Assembly: GCF_014202425.1 (NCBI RefSeq)
Contig: NZ_JACHGT010000012.1
Span: 1-64,000 of the forward strand
DNA from: Phytomonospora endophytica
GTDB lineage: Bacteria > Actinomycetota > Actinomycetes > Mycobacteriales > Micromonosporaceae
Length of the DNA: 64,000 nt
Direction of reading: 5' to 3'
Every line of letters begins with the position of its first letter. The stretch's first letter is position 1. The position numbers and the translations under genes were made by a program. The notes beneath the pieces were generated by a model. The model saw only the letters and a program-made list of their open reading frames with translations. It did no database searches and had not been told where the DNA came from. Shown one piece after another: positions 49,938-58,733 of the stretch.

Positions 49938-50120
49938 GCTTGTCACTGTCACTTCCGTGTCCCCCACTGTGTTCCGGCGGCGGCCTTGAGCGGCGCCGCG
50001 ACCACTTCGGAGTACCCGGGGTGTTCCGCCGTAACCGGGTTGGGGACGAGCATGGCGGGAGTGCGCCAAGATCGGTGAAGCCGCCCTTTCGCAGGTGAAG
50101 TAAGGGCTAACGGCACCGCT

Positions 50121-50139
50121 GGGGTCTGCTCCGGACCCC
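50121..50139 (-). terminator. Small hairpin after the kinase-like gene
   Basis: GGGGTC and GACCCC pair around a seven-base loop, 17 bases 3' of the kinase-like stop. It is weaker than others in the window. Confidence 0.4.
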
Positions 50140-50155
50140 ATCGTGCCGCGCCCCG

Positions 50156-50830
50156 TCAGCGTGCCCGGGTTTCCCAGCGCGGCCGCCGCGGCTCGTCGTT
50201 GTGGACGACGACGTGGGCGCGATCCATCGGGCGGTCCCTGGCCTGGTAGAGCTGCTGGGCGGGGATGTAGCGCTCCCGCCAGCGCCGCTCGATGTCGGCC
50301 CGAGAAGACACCGACCGTTCGCGCGTCAACGCCCGCTCCACCGTCGTGTCGAGCGCCGTCGACACCACGACGCGCAAGTCCCATCGACCGAGCAGCTCCG
50401 GACGCATGAGAAAGACCCCGTCGAAGACCAGCACGGCCCCGGCCGAAGTGGTCGCGAGCGGCGGGGAGAAGACAGTGTCGGCGGCGTGGTCGTAGACCGC
50501 GGCCTGGAAGCGCCGATCGCCCCCGGGCCCGAGCGGGTCGAGCAGCACGCGGTTCAGCGCGTGGTGGTCATGGGCGTCGAAGTAGCAGCCCTCGGCCGAG
50601 TACTCCCCACGCGGATAGCGCCGCGCCCGGGGAAACAGGAAGTCGTCGATCCCCGCGCGAACGACCTCGCGCCCCCGCTCGCGCAGGACGACGGCCAGCT
50701 CATCGGCGAGAGTCGTCTTCCCAGCGGCGGGCGCCCCGTCGACGGCGACCCGCACCGGATGCGCGACGGCGACCGACGCGACTGCTGCGGCGAGGTGGTC
50801 GAGCAGCTGCTCGCGAGTGCCGTGCTCCAT
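50156..50830 (-). CDS. Uridine kinase-like P-loop nucleoside kinase
   Basis: This 224-residue protein has a Walker A motif AVDGAPAAGKTTLADELA and a VRAGIDDFLFPRARRYPRGE block typical of uridine kinase/phosphoribulokinase-type proteins, with the Asp pair for substrate binding. VLVFDGVFLMRPEL is the Walker B-like strand and RERYIPAQQLYQ a conserved lid segment. Actinobacterial members are labelled uridine kinase but substrate is generally untested. The start has no strong ribosome site. It stands alone. Confidence 0.87.
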   Translation of the reverse strand: MEHGTREQLLDHLAAAVASVAVAHPVRVAVDGAPAAGKTTLADELAVVLRERGREVVRAGIDDFLFPRARRYPRGEYSAEGCYFDAHDHHALNRVLLDPLGPGGDRRFQAAVYDHAADTVFSPPLATTSAGAVLVFDGVFLMRPELLGRWDLRVVVSTALDTTVERALTRERSVSSRADIERRWRERYIPAQQLYQARDRPMDRAHVVVHNDEPRRPRWETRAR

Positions 50831-51023
50831 GCCCTGCCCGCCCGAGTCTCGTGAAGGTCACTTGACCTTATGCACCGGGCCACGGGGGAGCCTTGCGGGA
50901 GGGCCTGCCCCGCCAGCGGCGAAGCCCTGCCAGAGGCAGCCCGAGGGTGGCCGCCGGCATATCGGGCAGACGACGCACCATGGAACCTCGCGACGGTCGA
51001 CCGCCACGGAGAACACCGGCGCC

Positions 51024-51554
51024 CTACGCCCCCACCGCTCCCCACTCCCCTCGCAGCAGCCCGAACAAGACCCTGTCGTGCCAGGTGCCGTGGGCCCATT
51101 GGGCTTGGCGGAGGCGGCCTTCCTCCGTGAAGCCGTTGCGGGTCGCGGCGGCGATCATCGGCGTGTTCGACGTGAGCGTCTCCAGGCCGACGCGGTGGAG
51201 GCCGCGGGTGTCGAAGGCGTAATGACACAGGACGGCGACGGTGTCGCTGGCCAGTCCGCGTCCTCGCCAGGCGGGGCGCAGGGCGATGCCGATGTGCGCG
51301 GAGCGTTGGTGGGCGTCGATTCCCCAGAGTTCGCAGGCGCCGGCGAGTTCGCCGGTGTCGTCGGCGATGGAGAAGAAGACGGCGTCGTCGATGCCGGTGG
51401 GGACGGCGAAGGGTGAGTCGCCCGGCAGGCGTGGTGTCCACGGTCGCGTGTCGGCGAGGGGCCTCACCGTGAGGTCTTCGTAGATCTCGGCGTGCAGGAC
51501 GGCGACATCGGCTTCGGTGCGGGGCCGCAGGGTGAGGTTTTCTCCGTGGAGCAT
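51024..51554 (-). CDS. GNAT family N-acetyltransferase (RimJ/RimL-like)
   Basis: This 176-residue protein has the GNAT fold of the RimJ/RimL type: MLHGENLTLRPRTEADVAVL at the start, IGIALRPAWRGRGLASDTVA with the acetyl-CoA loop (RGRGLA), LHRVGLETLTSNTPMIAAAT and a final NGFTEEGRLRQAQW. Targets include protein N termini, small amines or antibiotics. The frame is open further upstream but that region is not protein-like and the ATG shown gives the normal family start. It is divergent from the ROK gene. Confidence 0.9.
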   Translation of the reverse strand: MLHGENLTLRPRTEADVAVLHAEIYEDLTVRPLADTRPWTPRLPGDSPFAVPTGIDDAVFFSIADDTGELAGACELWGIDAHQRSAHIGIALRPAWRGRGLASDTVAVLCHYAFDTRGLHRVGLETLTSNTPMIAAATRNGFTEEGRLRQAQWAHGTWHDRVLFGLLRGEWGAVGA

Positions 51555-51660
51555 GCCTGGTTGTAGTCCCGGCGCGGTGCCCCGCGCAATGCCTTTACTC
51601 GGCCATCCCATTCTGTTACGGTCTTTATTAAATCCGGTTCCATAATGACTTCGGAGTCCC

Positions 51661-52818
51661 ATGGACACTGCACGGGGAGCCGCTCAGGCGGAGCGGGCCG
51701 CGAACAAGGTCGCGTGCCTGCGCCTGCTGGCCGACGCCGGCGAGGCCCGCACGGTCGGCGTGATCAGCGAAGGCACCGGCCTGTCGCGCCCCACCGTGCA
51801 TGCCGTGCTCGACGACCTTCTCGACGCCGGACTCGTCGAACCCGCCACTCCCCCGGCCTCGGGCCCGGGGCGGCCGGCCCGCGCCTTCCGCTTCGCCCGC
51901 GAGGCGGGCCTCGTCGCCGGTGTCGACCTCGGACCGCGCGGGGCGCGCGCCATCGTCTGCGACCTGTCCGGCCGGCGCGTCGGCTACGCCGAACTGGCCC
52001 CCGACGGGGACGCCGGCCTCTCGCTCATCCCCCGTGCGCTCGACGCGGCGGCGTCGGCCGGTTCGCTCGACCTCTCGCGCCTGCGCGCGGTCGGCGTCGG
52101 GCTGCCCGGCGTCGTCGAGGCCGACGGGCGGCTGCGCGCGAGTCTCGCCATGCCCGGCCTCGTCGGCCTGCCGGTCGCGGAGTCGCTGGCGAAGGAACTC
52201 GGGCAGCCGATCGTCGTCGACAACGACATCAAGCTGGCCGCCCTCGCCGAGCAGCGCGGAGGCGCGGGACGCGGCCACTCCGACGTCGTCTACCTCCAGA
52301 TCGGCCATCGCCTCTCGGTCTCCATCGTCCTCAACGGCGTCATCCGCCAGGGCCGCCACCGGCTCGCCGGCGAGCTCGGCGCGCAGCGCGGCATGCGCTG
52401 GACGCGCGACGCGCAGCGCGGGCAGCTGGTCTGGTCGCGGCCGACGAGCGCGGAGGTGCTGAGCGCGGCCGCCGCGGGCGACGCCGACGCGCAGGCCGAA
52501 CTCGACGACTTCTGCGCCCAGATCGCCGCGCGGATCGCGACGGTGCTGCTGACCGTCGACCCCGAGGTCGTCGTCGTGCGCGGTGGCGCGGCCGAGGACA
52601 GCGGCGCCCTGCTGCGCCCGCTCGCGGCGGCGGTCGAGAAGGAGCTGATCTTCCCGGAACGCCCGCCCTTCGTCGCGTCGGCGCTGGGCCGCGAGGCGGT
52701 CGTGCTCGGCGCGGTCGGCAACGCGTTCGACCGTTGCGGCCCCGGAATTTACGGCGTCCACGGCTACCCCAGCCCGTGGCACCGCATCACCCACCCTGTG
52801 GAGAGGACCACCAAGTGA
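51661..52818 (+). CDS. ROK family transcriptional regulator
   Basis: This 385-residue protein has an N-terminal winged helix (NKVACLRLLADAGEARTVGV, ISEGTGLSRPTVHAVLDDL) and a ROK sugar-kinase-like domain (GLVAGVDLGPRGARAIVCDL, AVGVGLPGVVEADG, PIVVDNDIKLAALAEQRGGA). The zinc-binding CxCGxxGC motif of many ROK proteins is absent. Such regulators respond to a sugar. It heads an operon with a sugar isomerase-like and an oxidoreductase gene, whose substrate is the likely inducer. The promoter region upstream is AT-rich (51607-51650). Confidence 0.92.
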   Translation: MDTARGAAQAERAANKVACLRLLADAGEARTVGVISEGTGLSRPTVHAVLDDLLDAGLVEPATPPASGPGRPARAFRFAREAGLVAGVDLGPRGARAIVCDLSGRRVGYAELAPDGDAGLSLIPRALDAAASAGSLDLSRLRAVGVGLPGVVEADGRLRASLAMPGLVGLPVAESLAKELGQPIVVDNDIKLAALAEQRGGAGRGHSDVVYLQIGHRLSVSIVLNGVIRQGRHRLAGELGAQRGMRWTRDAQRGQLVWSRPTSAEVLSAAAAGDADAQAELDDFCAQIAARIATVLLTVDPEVVVVRGGAAEDSGALLRPLAAAVEKELIFPERPPFVASALGREAVVLGAVGNAFDRCGPGIYGVHGYPSPWHRITHPVERTTK

Positions 52819-53660
52819 AGCTCGGAGTCAGTTCGTACTGTTTCCGCCAGCTCATGGCGAGCGGCGAGATGGACCTGATCGGGATCCTGGACTGGGTCGC
52901 GGCCTCATCGGCCGGGCACATCGAGGTCGCGGCGATGGACGGCGAGTACTACGTCGAGAACGAGGGCGTCGTGCGCGACGCCGCCAAGCACGCCGAGTCG
53001 GTCGGTGTCCCGATCGTGAACTACCTGGTCAGTGGCGATCTGCGGACCGCCGACGGCCAGGAGATCGACCGTCTTCGCCGGCAGTTGGACGTGGCGCACC
53101 TGTTCGGGGCGCGCATTTTCCGGCACGACGTCGCGCCGTGGGCGTGGCGTGAGGAGGGCCCGGGCGAGTTCGAGTCGACCTTCGAGAAGGTCGTCGAGGG
53201 CTGCCGGGCGGTCGCCGATCACGCCGCCGGTCTGGGCATCGTGTCGACGATCGAGAACCACGGCTTCTTCATGAACGGCGGCGAGCGGGTCGCGCGGCTC
53301 GTGCACGCCGTCGACCGCCCCAACTTCCGTGTCACGCTGGACCTGGGCAACGGCCTGTGCGTCGGCGAGGTGCCGGGCAAGACCGCCGCCGACCTGATCG
53401 ACGTGGCGGCCTCCATCGGCGTGAAGGACTTCCACATCCGCCGTTCCGCCGGGGACGGCTGGCTCAAGACGCTCGCCGGCGACTACCTGCTCGGGACCGT
53501 CTCGGGTCACGGCGACGTCGATCTGCCGGGTCTGCTGGCGCTTGCCGCGACGAAGCCGGATGTGCCGCTGAGCCTTGAGTTCGAGGGCATGGAGGAACCT
53601 TTGGCGGCCATCGAGCGTTCCCTCGCGAACATTCTCCGACTGACGGAAGGCGTGGCCTGA
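52815..53660 (+). CDS. Sugar phosphate isomerase/epimerase (xylose isomerase-like TIM barrel)
   Basis: This 281-residue TIM-barrel protein begins with KLGVSSYCFRQLMASGEMDL and has IVSTIENHGFFMNGGERVAR, RVTLDLGNGLCVGEVPGKTA and DFHIRRSAGDG, in which Glu, Asp and His are positioned as metal ligands of the family. It should act on a keto- or aldo-sugar derivative. The GTG start overlaps the ROK stop (GTGA). Its stop overlaps the next ATG (TGATG). Confidence 0.9.
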   Translation: MKLGVSSYCFRQLMASGEMDLIGILDWVAASSAGHIEVAAMDGEYYVENEGVVRDAAKHAESVGVPIVNYLVSGDLRTADGQEIDRLRRQLDVAHLFGARIFRHDVAPWAWREEGPGEFESTFEKVVEGCRAVADHAAGLGIVSTIENHGFFMNGGERVARLVHAVDRPNFRVTLDLGNGLCVGEVPGKTAADLIDVAASIGVKDFHIRRSAGDGWLKTLAGDYLLGTVSGHGDVDLPGLLALAATKPDVPLSLEFEGMEEPLAAIERSLANILRLTEGVA

Positions 53661-54715
53661 TGACGACGCGGATCGGGGTGATCGGGCTCGGGGCCATCGC
53701 CGTCGAGCACCTGGGCGCCTACCAGAAGAACCCGCTGGCCGACCTCGTCGCCGTGTGCGACGTGGACGTGGAGCGCGCGAAGGCGCGGGCCGAACAGTTC
53801 GCCGTGCCGAAGGTGACCGGTGACGTCGCCGAGCTCCTTTCCGACCCGGACGTCGACGCGGTGAGCGTCTGCGTGCCGAACACGCTGCACGCCCCGATCG
53901 CGGAGGCGGCGCTGCGGGCGGGCAAGGACGTCCTGGTCGAGAAGCCGATGACGGTGACCGTCGCGGAGGCCGAGCGGCTCGTCCGCGCGGTCGAGGAGAC
54001 CGGGAAGGCCTTGCAGGTCGGATACGTCCGGCGGTTCGCGCCGAACGCCCTGGTGGCCAAGCGCTTCCTCGACGCGGGCGAGTTCGGCGACGTGTACGCC
54101 GCGCGCGCCACGCTGCTGCGTGCGGCGGGCAACCCGGGCGGCTGGTTCGGCGACGTGGAGCTGTCCGGCGGCGGGCCGCTGATCGACCTGGGCGTCCACA
54201 TCATCGACCTGTGCTGGTACCTGATGGGGATGCCGAAGGCGGTGTCGGCGTCGGGTGCGACGTTCTCGCCGCTTGGTGCGCGCGACAACATCCAGAACCT
54301 GAGCCGGTACCGGGCCCAGTCGGCGGCGCGGCCGAACACGGTGGAGGACTACGCCACCGCGCAGATCCGCTTCGAGAACGGCGCGGTCCTCAACGTGGAC
54401 ACGTCCTTCTCGCTGCACGGCCGCAACGAGATCGGTGTCCGCATCCACGGCGACAAGGGCGGCGCGGAGATCGAGCCCGAGCTGCTCATGGTCACCGAGC
54501 GGCACGACACGCTGCTGCACGTCCAGCCGCAGATCGACTCGCTGGGCTTCGACTTCAAGGTCGGTTTCGCCAACCAGATCGATCACTTCCTGCGCATCTG
54601 CCGGGGCGAGATCCCAGCCGACGCGACCGCCGAGCAGGGGCTGGAGATGGCCCGGATCCTGACGGCGATCTACGAGTCCGCCGAGCGCGGCGCCGAGGTC
54701 GCGATCACGCGCTGA
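53660..54715 (+). CDS. Gfo/Idh/MocA family oxidoreductase
   Basis: This 351-residue NAD(P)-dependent dehydrogenase has RIGVIGLGAIAVEHLGAYQK (Rossmann), LVEKPMTVT with the catalytic Lys in EKP and GGGPLIDLGVHIIDLCWYL with the conserved Asp/His pair. The family oxidises sugars, inositols or related polyols. Start and stop of neighbours overlap, so regulator, isomerase and dehydrogenase form one operon for degradation or modification of an unidentified sugar. No transporter is included. Confidence 0.94.
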   Translation: MTTRIGVIGLGAIAVEHLGAYQKNPLADLVAVCDVDVERAKARAEQFAVPKVTGDVAELLSDPDVDAVSVCVPNTLHAPIAEAALRAGKDVLVEKPMTVTVAEAERLVRAVEETGKALQVGYVRRFAPNALVAKRFLDAGEFGDVYAARATLLRAAGNPGGWFGDVELSGGGPLIDLGVHIIDLCWYLMGMPKAVSASGATFSPLGARDNIQNLSRYRAQSAARPNTVEDYATAQIRFENGAVLNVDTSFSLHGRNEIGVRIHGDKGGAEIEPELLMVTERHDTLLHVQPQIDSLGFDFKVGFANQIDHFLRICRGEIPADATAEQGLEMARILTAIYESAERGAEVAITR

Positions 54716-54720
54716 CCTCT

Positions 54721-54758
54721 CGGCACAGGACCCGGCCGCGCGGCCGGGTCCTGTGCCG
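54721..54758 (+). terminator. 17-bp hairpin after the sugar operon
   Basis: CGGCACAGGACCCGGCC pairs perfectly with GGCCGGGTCCTGTGCCG around GCGC, five bases after the stop. It is among the longest perfect stems in the window, without a T-run. Confidence 0.75.
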
Positions 54759-54786
54759 CATGTGGTCCCCACCAGGGCTTTCGTCG

Positions 54787-54814
54787 CGGGGTATGGATTT
54801 CCATACCCCGTTTT
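54787..54814 (+). terminator. Second, T-run terminator after the sugar operon
   Basis: CGGGGTATGG, loop ATTT, CCATACCCCG, then TTTT. The 10-bp stem is perfect. It is a classical rho-independent terminator 72 bases after the stop and insulates the serine hydrolase gene downstream. Confidence 0.75.
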
Positions 54815-54894
54815 CGTGGGCTCGCCCCACTGACCGGGGGCGTCGTGATCCATAGCGTCGAGGGAGCAGTGTTCCAGCGACGTAGAGGATCGAG

Positions 54895-56799
54895 ATGTCA
54901 CGGTTGGTGAGGGTGGCGGGCCTGATGGGGGCCGCGCTGGTGATGGCGGCGGGGATCGTCGCGGGGACGGGCGGACCGGCGGCGGCGGAGACGCCGGATC
55001 CACTGGTACTGCGGGACTTCTTCGACCGGCGGGTCCCGGAGTTGATGGCGGCGCAGAAGGTGCCGGGGCTCGCGGTCACCGTCGTCGACGGGAGCGGGGA
55101 GCTCTTCACCGGCGACTACGGTTTCGCCGACGTCGCCGCAGGCCTGCCGGTCGTCGCCGAGGAGACCGCGTTCCGGACGGCGTCGATCGCCAAGACCTTC
55201 ACGGCCGTGGCGGTCCTCCAGCAGGTCGAGGCGGGCGCGCTGGATCTGCACGCCGACGTCAACACCTATCTGCCCGGGGACTTCCGCATCGCCGACGCCT
55301 ATCCGGGGCGGCCGGTGACGCTCCACCACCTGCTCACCCACACGGCGGGTTTCGCCGACCTCTGGCGCGGTGACCTGACCACCGATCTCACCGATGTGCT
55401 GCCGCTGAAGGACTTCCTCCCGGCGTTCCAGCCCGACCGCGTCTACCCGCCCGGCGAGTACGTCAGCTACTCCAACTACGGCCTCCAGCTGGCCGGGTAC
55501 ATCGTCGAGCGGGTCTCCGGGCGACCCTTCGCGTCCTATATGGATGAACGGCTCTTCGGTCCGCTCGGTATGCGGCACAGCGGTTTCGTGCAGCCGTCGC
55601 TGGCCGCCGAGCGCTTTCCCGTGTCGCTCTACTACGGTTCCGACCCGAGCGTTCTCATGCCGCTCCACCATCCTCAGGGCGGGCCGGAGGGCTCGACGGG
55701 GCACGCGTCGGCCGCCGACATGGGCCGCTTCCTGCGGATGCTGCTCGGCGGCGGCGAGTACGAGGGCGTACGTGTCCTCCAGCCGTCCAGTGTGGACATG
55801 ATGCTGGCGCGGCAGGCCGGGAGCCATCCGCTGCTCGACGGCGCCGGTTACGGCACCTGGCAACTGGACCGCGTCGGTCCGGGGATCGTCACGAGCTACG
55901 GCGGCGACGGCGGTGCGCACGCGCAGTTCGCCCTGGTCCCCGGCCGCGACCTCGGGATCTACGTCGTCGCCAACGGCGACGGTTCCCCGCCCGAGTACCG
56001 CAGCCACATCCGGGCGCTGATCGTCGAGGAGTTCCTCGCGCTGGTCACCGACACGCGGCCCGATCCCGTCCCCGTCAAGGGTTCTGTGACGGCACCGCCC
56101 TCGGGCGATTACCTGACCTCGCGGCACGTCGAGGGTGAGCCGATGAAACTCCTCCAGCTGGCCTTCGACCGCGTCACGGTCACCACGGCGGCCGACGGCA
56201 CGGTCACGACCGCGCAGCCCGCCCAGCCCGAGCATCGCTGGATCCCCGTCGGCGACGGCGTTTACGCCTCCACCGAAGGACGCGACCGCCTCGGGTTCAT
56301 CGAACGCGACGGCGAGGTCGTCGGCCTGATCTTCGAGAGCAACCCGTCCCAGGCCTACCTGCTGGTGCCGGCGCACGCCTCGCCCGCGGTCCGCCTCCCC
56401 ATCGCCGCCGGTGCGCTGCTCGTGCTGTCCACCGTGGTCGTCTGGCCGGTGGTGGCGCTGGTTCGACGGCTGCGGCGGCGATCCACCGGCGAGAGGTCGC
56501 GGGCCGCCCTGATCGCGCGGATCCTCGCGGGCGCCGTCGCCGCGACGGGTGTCGCCTACGTCGTCTTCCTGGTCGGTGTGACCGCCGACCCGACCGTCCT
56601 GGAGTTCGGTTCGTGGGCGCAGAACCTGCCCCTGGCCCTGGCCGTTCCCGCGGCCGCCGCCGTCGCCGTCTTCGCGGTCGTCGCGTGGGCACGACGCTGG
56701 TGGAGCCGCGCCGGTCGCGTCCACTTCACCGCGATCGCGCTCGCGGCGGGGGTGTTCCTCGGAATCGCCGCCCAGTACGGCCTGGTCTGGGGGCTGTGA
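54895..56799 (+). CDS. Beta-lactamase-fold serine hydrolase with C-terminal membrane domain
   Basis: This 634-residue protein has a signal peptide (residues 1-31), a class C beta-lactamase/DD-peptidase-like domain with TASIAKTF (Ser97-x-x-Lys100) and SYSNYGLQ (Tyr192-x-Asn194), and a GGDGGAHAQF segment in the place of the third motif. A linker leads to four transmembrane helices between residues about 500 and 634. The catalytic domain would lie outside the cell, anchored by the helices. Such proteins act as esterases, D-amino-peptidases or peptidoglycan enzymes; true beta-lactamase activity is unlikely to be assumed. The gene is followed by a SnoaL gene 80 bases downstream. Confidence 0.9.
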   Translation: MSRLVRVAGLMGAALVMAAGIVAGTGGPAAAETPDPLVLRDFFDRRVPELMAAQKVPGLAVTVVDGSGELFTGDYGFADVAAGLPVVAEETAFRTASIAKTFTAVAVLQQVEAGALDLHADVNTYLPGDFRIADAYPGRPVTLHHLLTHTAGFADLWRGDLTTDLTDVLPLKDFLPAFQPDRVYPPGEYVSYSNYGLQLAGYIVERVSGRPFASYMDERLFGPLGMRHSGFVQPSLAAERFPVSLYYGSDPSVLMPLHHPQGGPEGSTGHASAADMGRFLRMLLGGGEYEGVRVLQPSSVDMMLARQAGSHPLLDGAGYGTWQLDRVGPGIVTSYGGDGGAHAQFALVPGRDLGIYVVANGDGSPPEYRSHIRALIVEEFLALVTDTRPDPVPVKGSVTAPPSGDYLTSRHVEGEPMKLLQLAFDRVTVTTAADGTVTTAQPAQPEHRWIPVGDGVYASTEGRDRLGFIERDGEVVGLIFESNPSQAYLLVPAHASPAVRLPIAAGALLVLSTVVVWPVVALVRRLRRRSTGERSRAALIARILAGAVAATGVAYVVFLVGVTADPTVLEFGSWAQNLPLALAVPAAAAVAVFAVVAWARRWWSRAGRVHFTAIALAAGVFLGIAAQYGLVWGL

Positions 56800-56879
56800 C
56801 CGCCCGCACGTCACATTCGCCGGCGCCACGACGTCGTATGGGTGAACGAGGAAGCGTCGATCGAAAGGAACGGCCGAGG

Positions 56880-57320
56880 ATGTCCACACCACGCGAGCGG
56901 GACGAGACCGAACTCCGGCGGCACATCGAGAAGATCGTCGAGCGGTTGCGCGCCAAGGATCTCGACGCCCTCATGCGGCTCTACGCGCCCGACGTCGTCT
57001 CCTTCGACATCGATCCCCCACTGCGGCACGTGGGCGTCGAGGCCAAGGCCGCGAACTGGAAGAGGGTCTTCGCCTTCTTCACGACAGTCGACTACGAGGT
57101 CCGCGACCTGACCCTCACCGTCGGCGATGACGTCGCCTTCGGGCACGCCTTCGGCCGGCTCAGCGGCGAGCTGAGCAGCGGCGTGACCACGCCGGGGATG
57201 TGGGTCCGCGCCACCTTCGGCTTCCGCAAGATCGACGGTGCCTGGCTGATCACCCACGACCAGGTTTCCGTGCCGCTCGACATCGCCAGCGGCAAGGGCG
57301 TCGTCGACCTCGAACCCTGA
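56880..57320 (+). CDS. SnoaL/ketosteroid isomerase-like (NTF2-fold) protein
   Basis: This 146-residue protein has the NTF2 fold: HIEKIVERLRAKDLDALMRL, YAPDVVSFDIDPPLRHVGVE, FTTVDYEVRDLTLTVGDDVA and WVRATFGFRKIDGAWLITHD with the usual His-Asp near the end. Relatives are cyclases, isomerases or have no known catalytic role. The frame is open upstream but the ATG shown is where the fold begins. AAAGGAA lies somewhat far upstream. It is probably a separate unit. Confidence 0.88.
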   Translation: MSTPRERDETELRRHIEKIVERLRAKDLDALMRLYAPDVVSFDIDPPLRHVGVEAKAANWKRVFAFFTTVDYEVRDLTLTVGDDVAFGHAFGRLSGELSSGVTTPGMWVRATFGFRKIDGAWLITHDQVSVPLDIASGKGVVDLEP

Positions 57321-57425
57321 GGCGGGATGTGGGCGGTGGGGCCGGGTTCCGGTCCCACCGCCCGCTCGCGTATCGCGTGACACATCCGCTGGTGGTGAGC
57401 GAGTCGGCGAACCTAGGATGTCCCG

Positions 57426-58733
57426 GTGACCCATCCCGGCGTGTGGCGGGCGCTGGCCCGCCCGCACCGCTGGCTCGCGTCGAGCTGGCCGTGGCGCGGC
57501 CCGGTCTACCTCCTCAGCGGACTCCTCCTGAACCTCGCGGCACTGCCCGGACTCGTGTTCGGAGTGCTGCTCGGCGTCGGCACGGCCCCGATCGGTCTCG
57601 GGCTGGTGATCCTGACCGGGGTGGTCCTCGTCGGCGTCCCCGCCGGGATGCTCGAACGGCGGCGGCTGCGGCTCATGCGCGTCGGGCCGATCCCGAGCCC
57701 GCACACGCGCCCACCGGCCCCGGGCCTGATGTCGTGGCTGCGGACGCGCCTGCGCGAAGCGGCGACGTGGCGCGAACTCGCGCACGCGCTCCTCAACGCG
57801 ATTCCCCTCCTGGTCTTCGACCTCATGTTCATCGGGAACCTGCTCACGGCCGTCATCGTGCTGCTCTTCGCTCCCCTGATCACCCGTGACGGCGGGCCGC
57901 TCCCCTTCTACGACGTCACGCTCACCGGCACCGCCCAGGCGTGGCTGGCGACGGCCGCCGGTGTGGTCCTCACCGTCGCGAGCGCCTACGTCCTCACGCT
58001 CTACGCCGCCGCGCGGGCCGTGCTCGCGCGGGCGCTGCTCGCGCCGAGGGAACGGGAGACCGCCGAAGCCGTGGAGCGGCTGATCGGGTCGCGGGCCCGG
58101 CTGGCGCACTCCTTCGACGCCGAACGCCGCCGCATCGAACGCGACCTGCACGACGGCGCCCAGCAGCAGCTGACCGGGCTCGCCTCGACGATCGGTCTCG
58201 CCCGCCTCCAGTCGGCGGCCCTGCCGGGCGCCGAGGATCTCACCGAGCGCCTCGACCGGGCCGCCGACCAGGTCACCGACGCCCTCGGCGCCCTGCGCGA
58301 GACCGTTCGGGGCATCCACCCGCGCCTCCTCACCGACCGGGGCCTGCCCGCCGCGGTCCACGCCGTCGCCGACCGCAGCCGCCTGCCCGTGACCGTCGAC
58401 GCCGAACTCCCCGGCCGCCCCGAACCGGCCGTCGAGGCCGCCGCCTACTTCGCGGTCTGCGAACTGCTCGGCAACGCCACCGAACACGCGCGGGCGACCC
58501 GCGCCCTGGTCCGCGTGCGCTTCGAGAACGAAAGACTCGTCGTCGTGGTGGGCGACGACGGCCACGGCGGCGCCCGGGTCGTCGAGCCGGGTCCCGACGC
58601 CGAACGCGGCACCGGCCTCATCGGCATCACCGACCGTCTCGCCGTTCACGACGGCGAAGTCACCGTGTCCAGTCCGCACGGCGGCCCGACCGAGATCACC
58701 CTGGAGATCCCTTGCCGCCTGACGAGCCGCTGA
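57426..58733 (+). CDS. Two-component sensor histidine kinase (HisKA_3, NarL-type)
   Basis: This 435-residue protein has two pairs of N-terminal helices (about residues 24-45, 50-72, 120-148 and 175-197) and a HisKA_3 dimerisation helix ERRRIERDLHDGAQQQLTG with the phospho-accepting His242. A HATPase domain follows with ELLGNATEHA (N box) and DDGHGGARV/RGTGLIGITDR. The DUF-type sensor region in the membrane has no known ligand. The response regulator gene overlaps its end by 22 bases. Confidence 0.93.
   Translation: MTHPGVWRALARPHRWLASSWPWRGPVYLLSGLLLNLAALPGLVFGVLLGVGTAPIGLGLVILTGVVLVGVPAGMLERRRLRLMRVGPIPSPHTRPPAPGLMSWLRTRLREAATWRELAHALLNAIPLLVFDLMFIGNLLTAVIVLLFAPLITRDGGPLPFYDVTLTGTAQAWLATAAGVVLTVASAYVLTLYAAARAVLARALLAPRERETAEAVERLIGSRARLAHSFDAERRRIERDLHDGAQQQLTGLASTIGLARLQSAALPGAEDLTERLDRAADQVTDALGALRETVRGIHPRLLTDRGLPAAVHAVADRSRLPVTVDAELPGRPEPAVEAAAYFAVCELLGNATEHARATRALVRVRFENERLVVVVGDDGHGGARVVEPGPDAERGTGLIGITDRLAVHDGEVTVSSPHGGPTEITLEIPCRLTSR

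Noticed and set aside
54895-56799. Clinical-type class C beta-lactamase
   Set aside because: The third catalytic motif (KTG) is absent and a four-helix membrane domain is attached, pointing to a beta-lactamase-fold esterase or peptidase instead.
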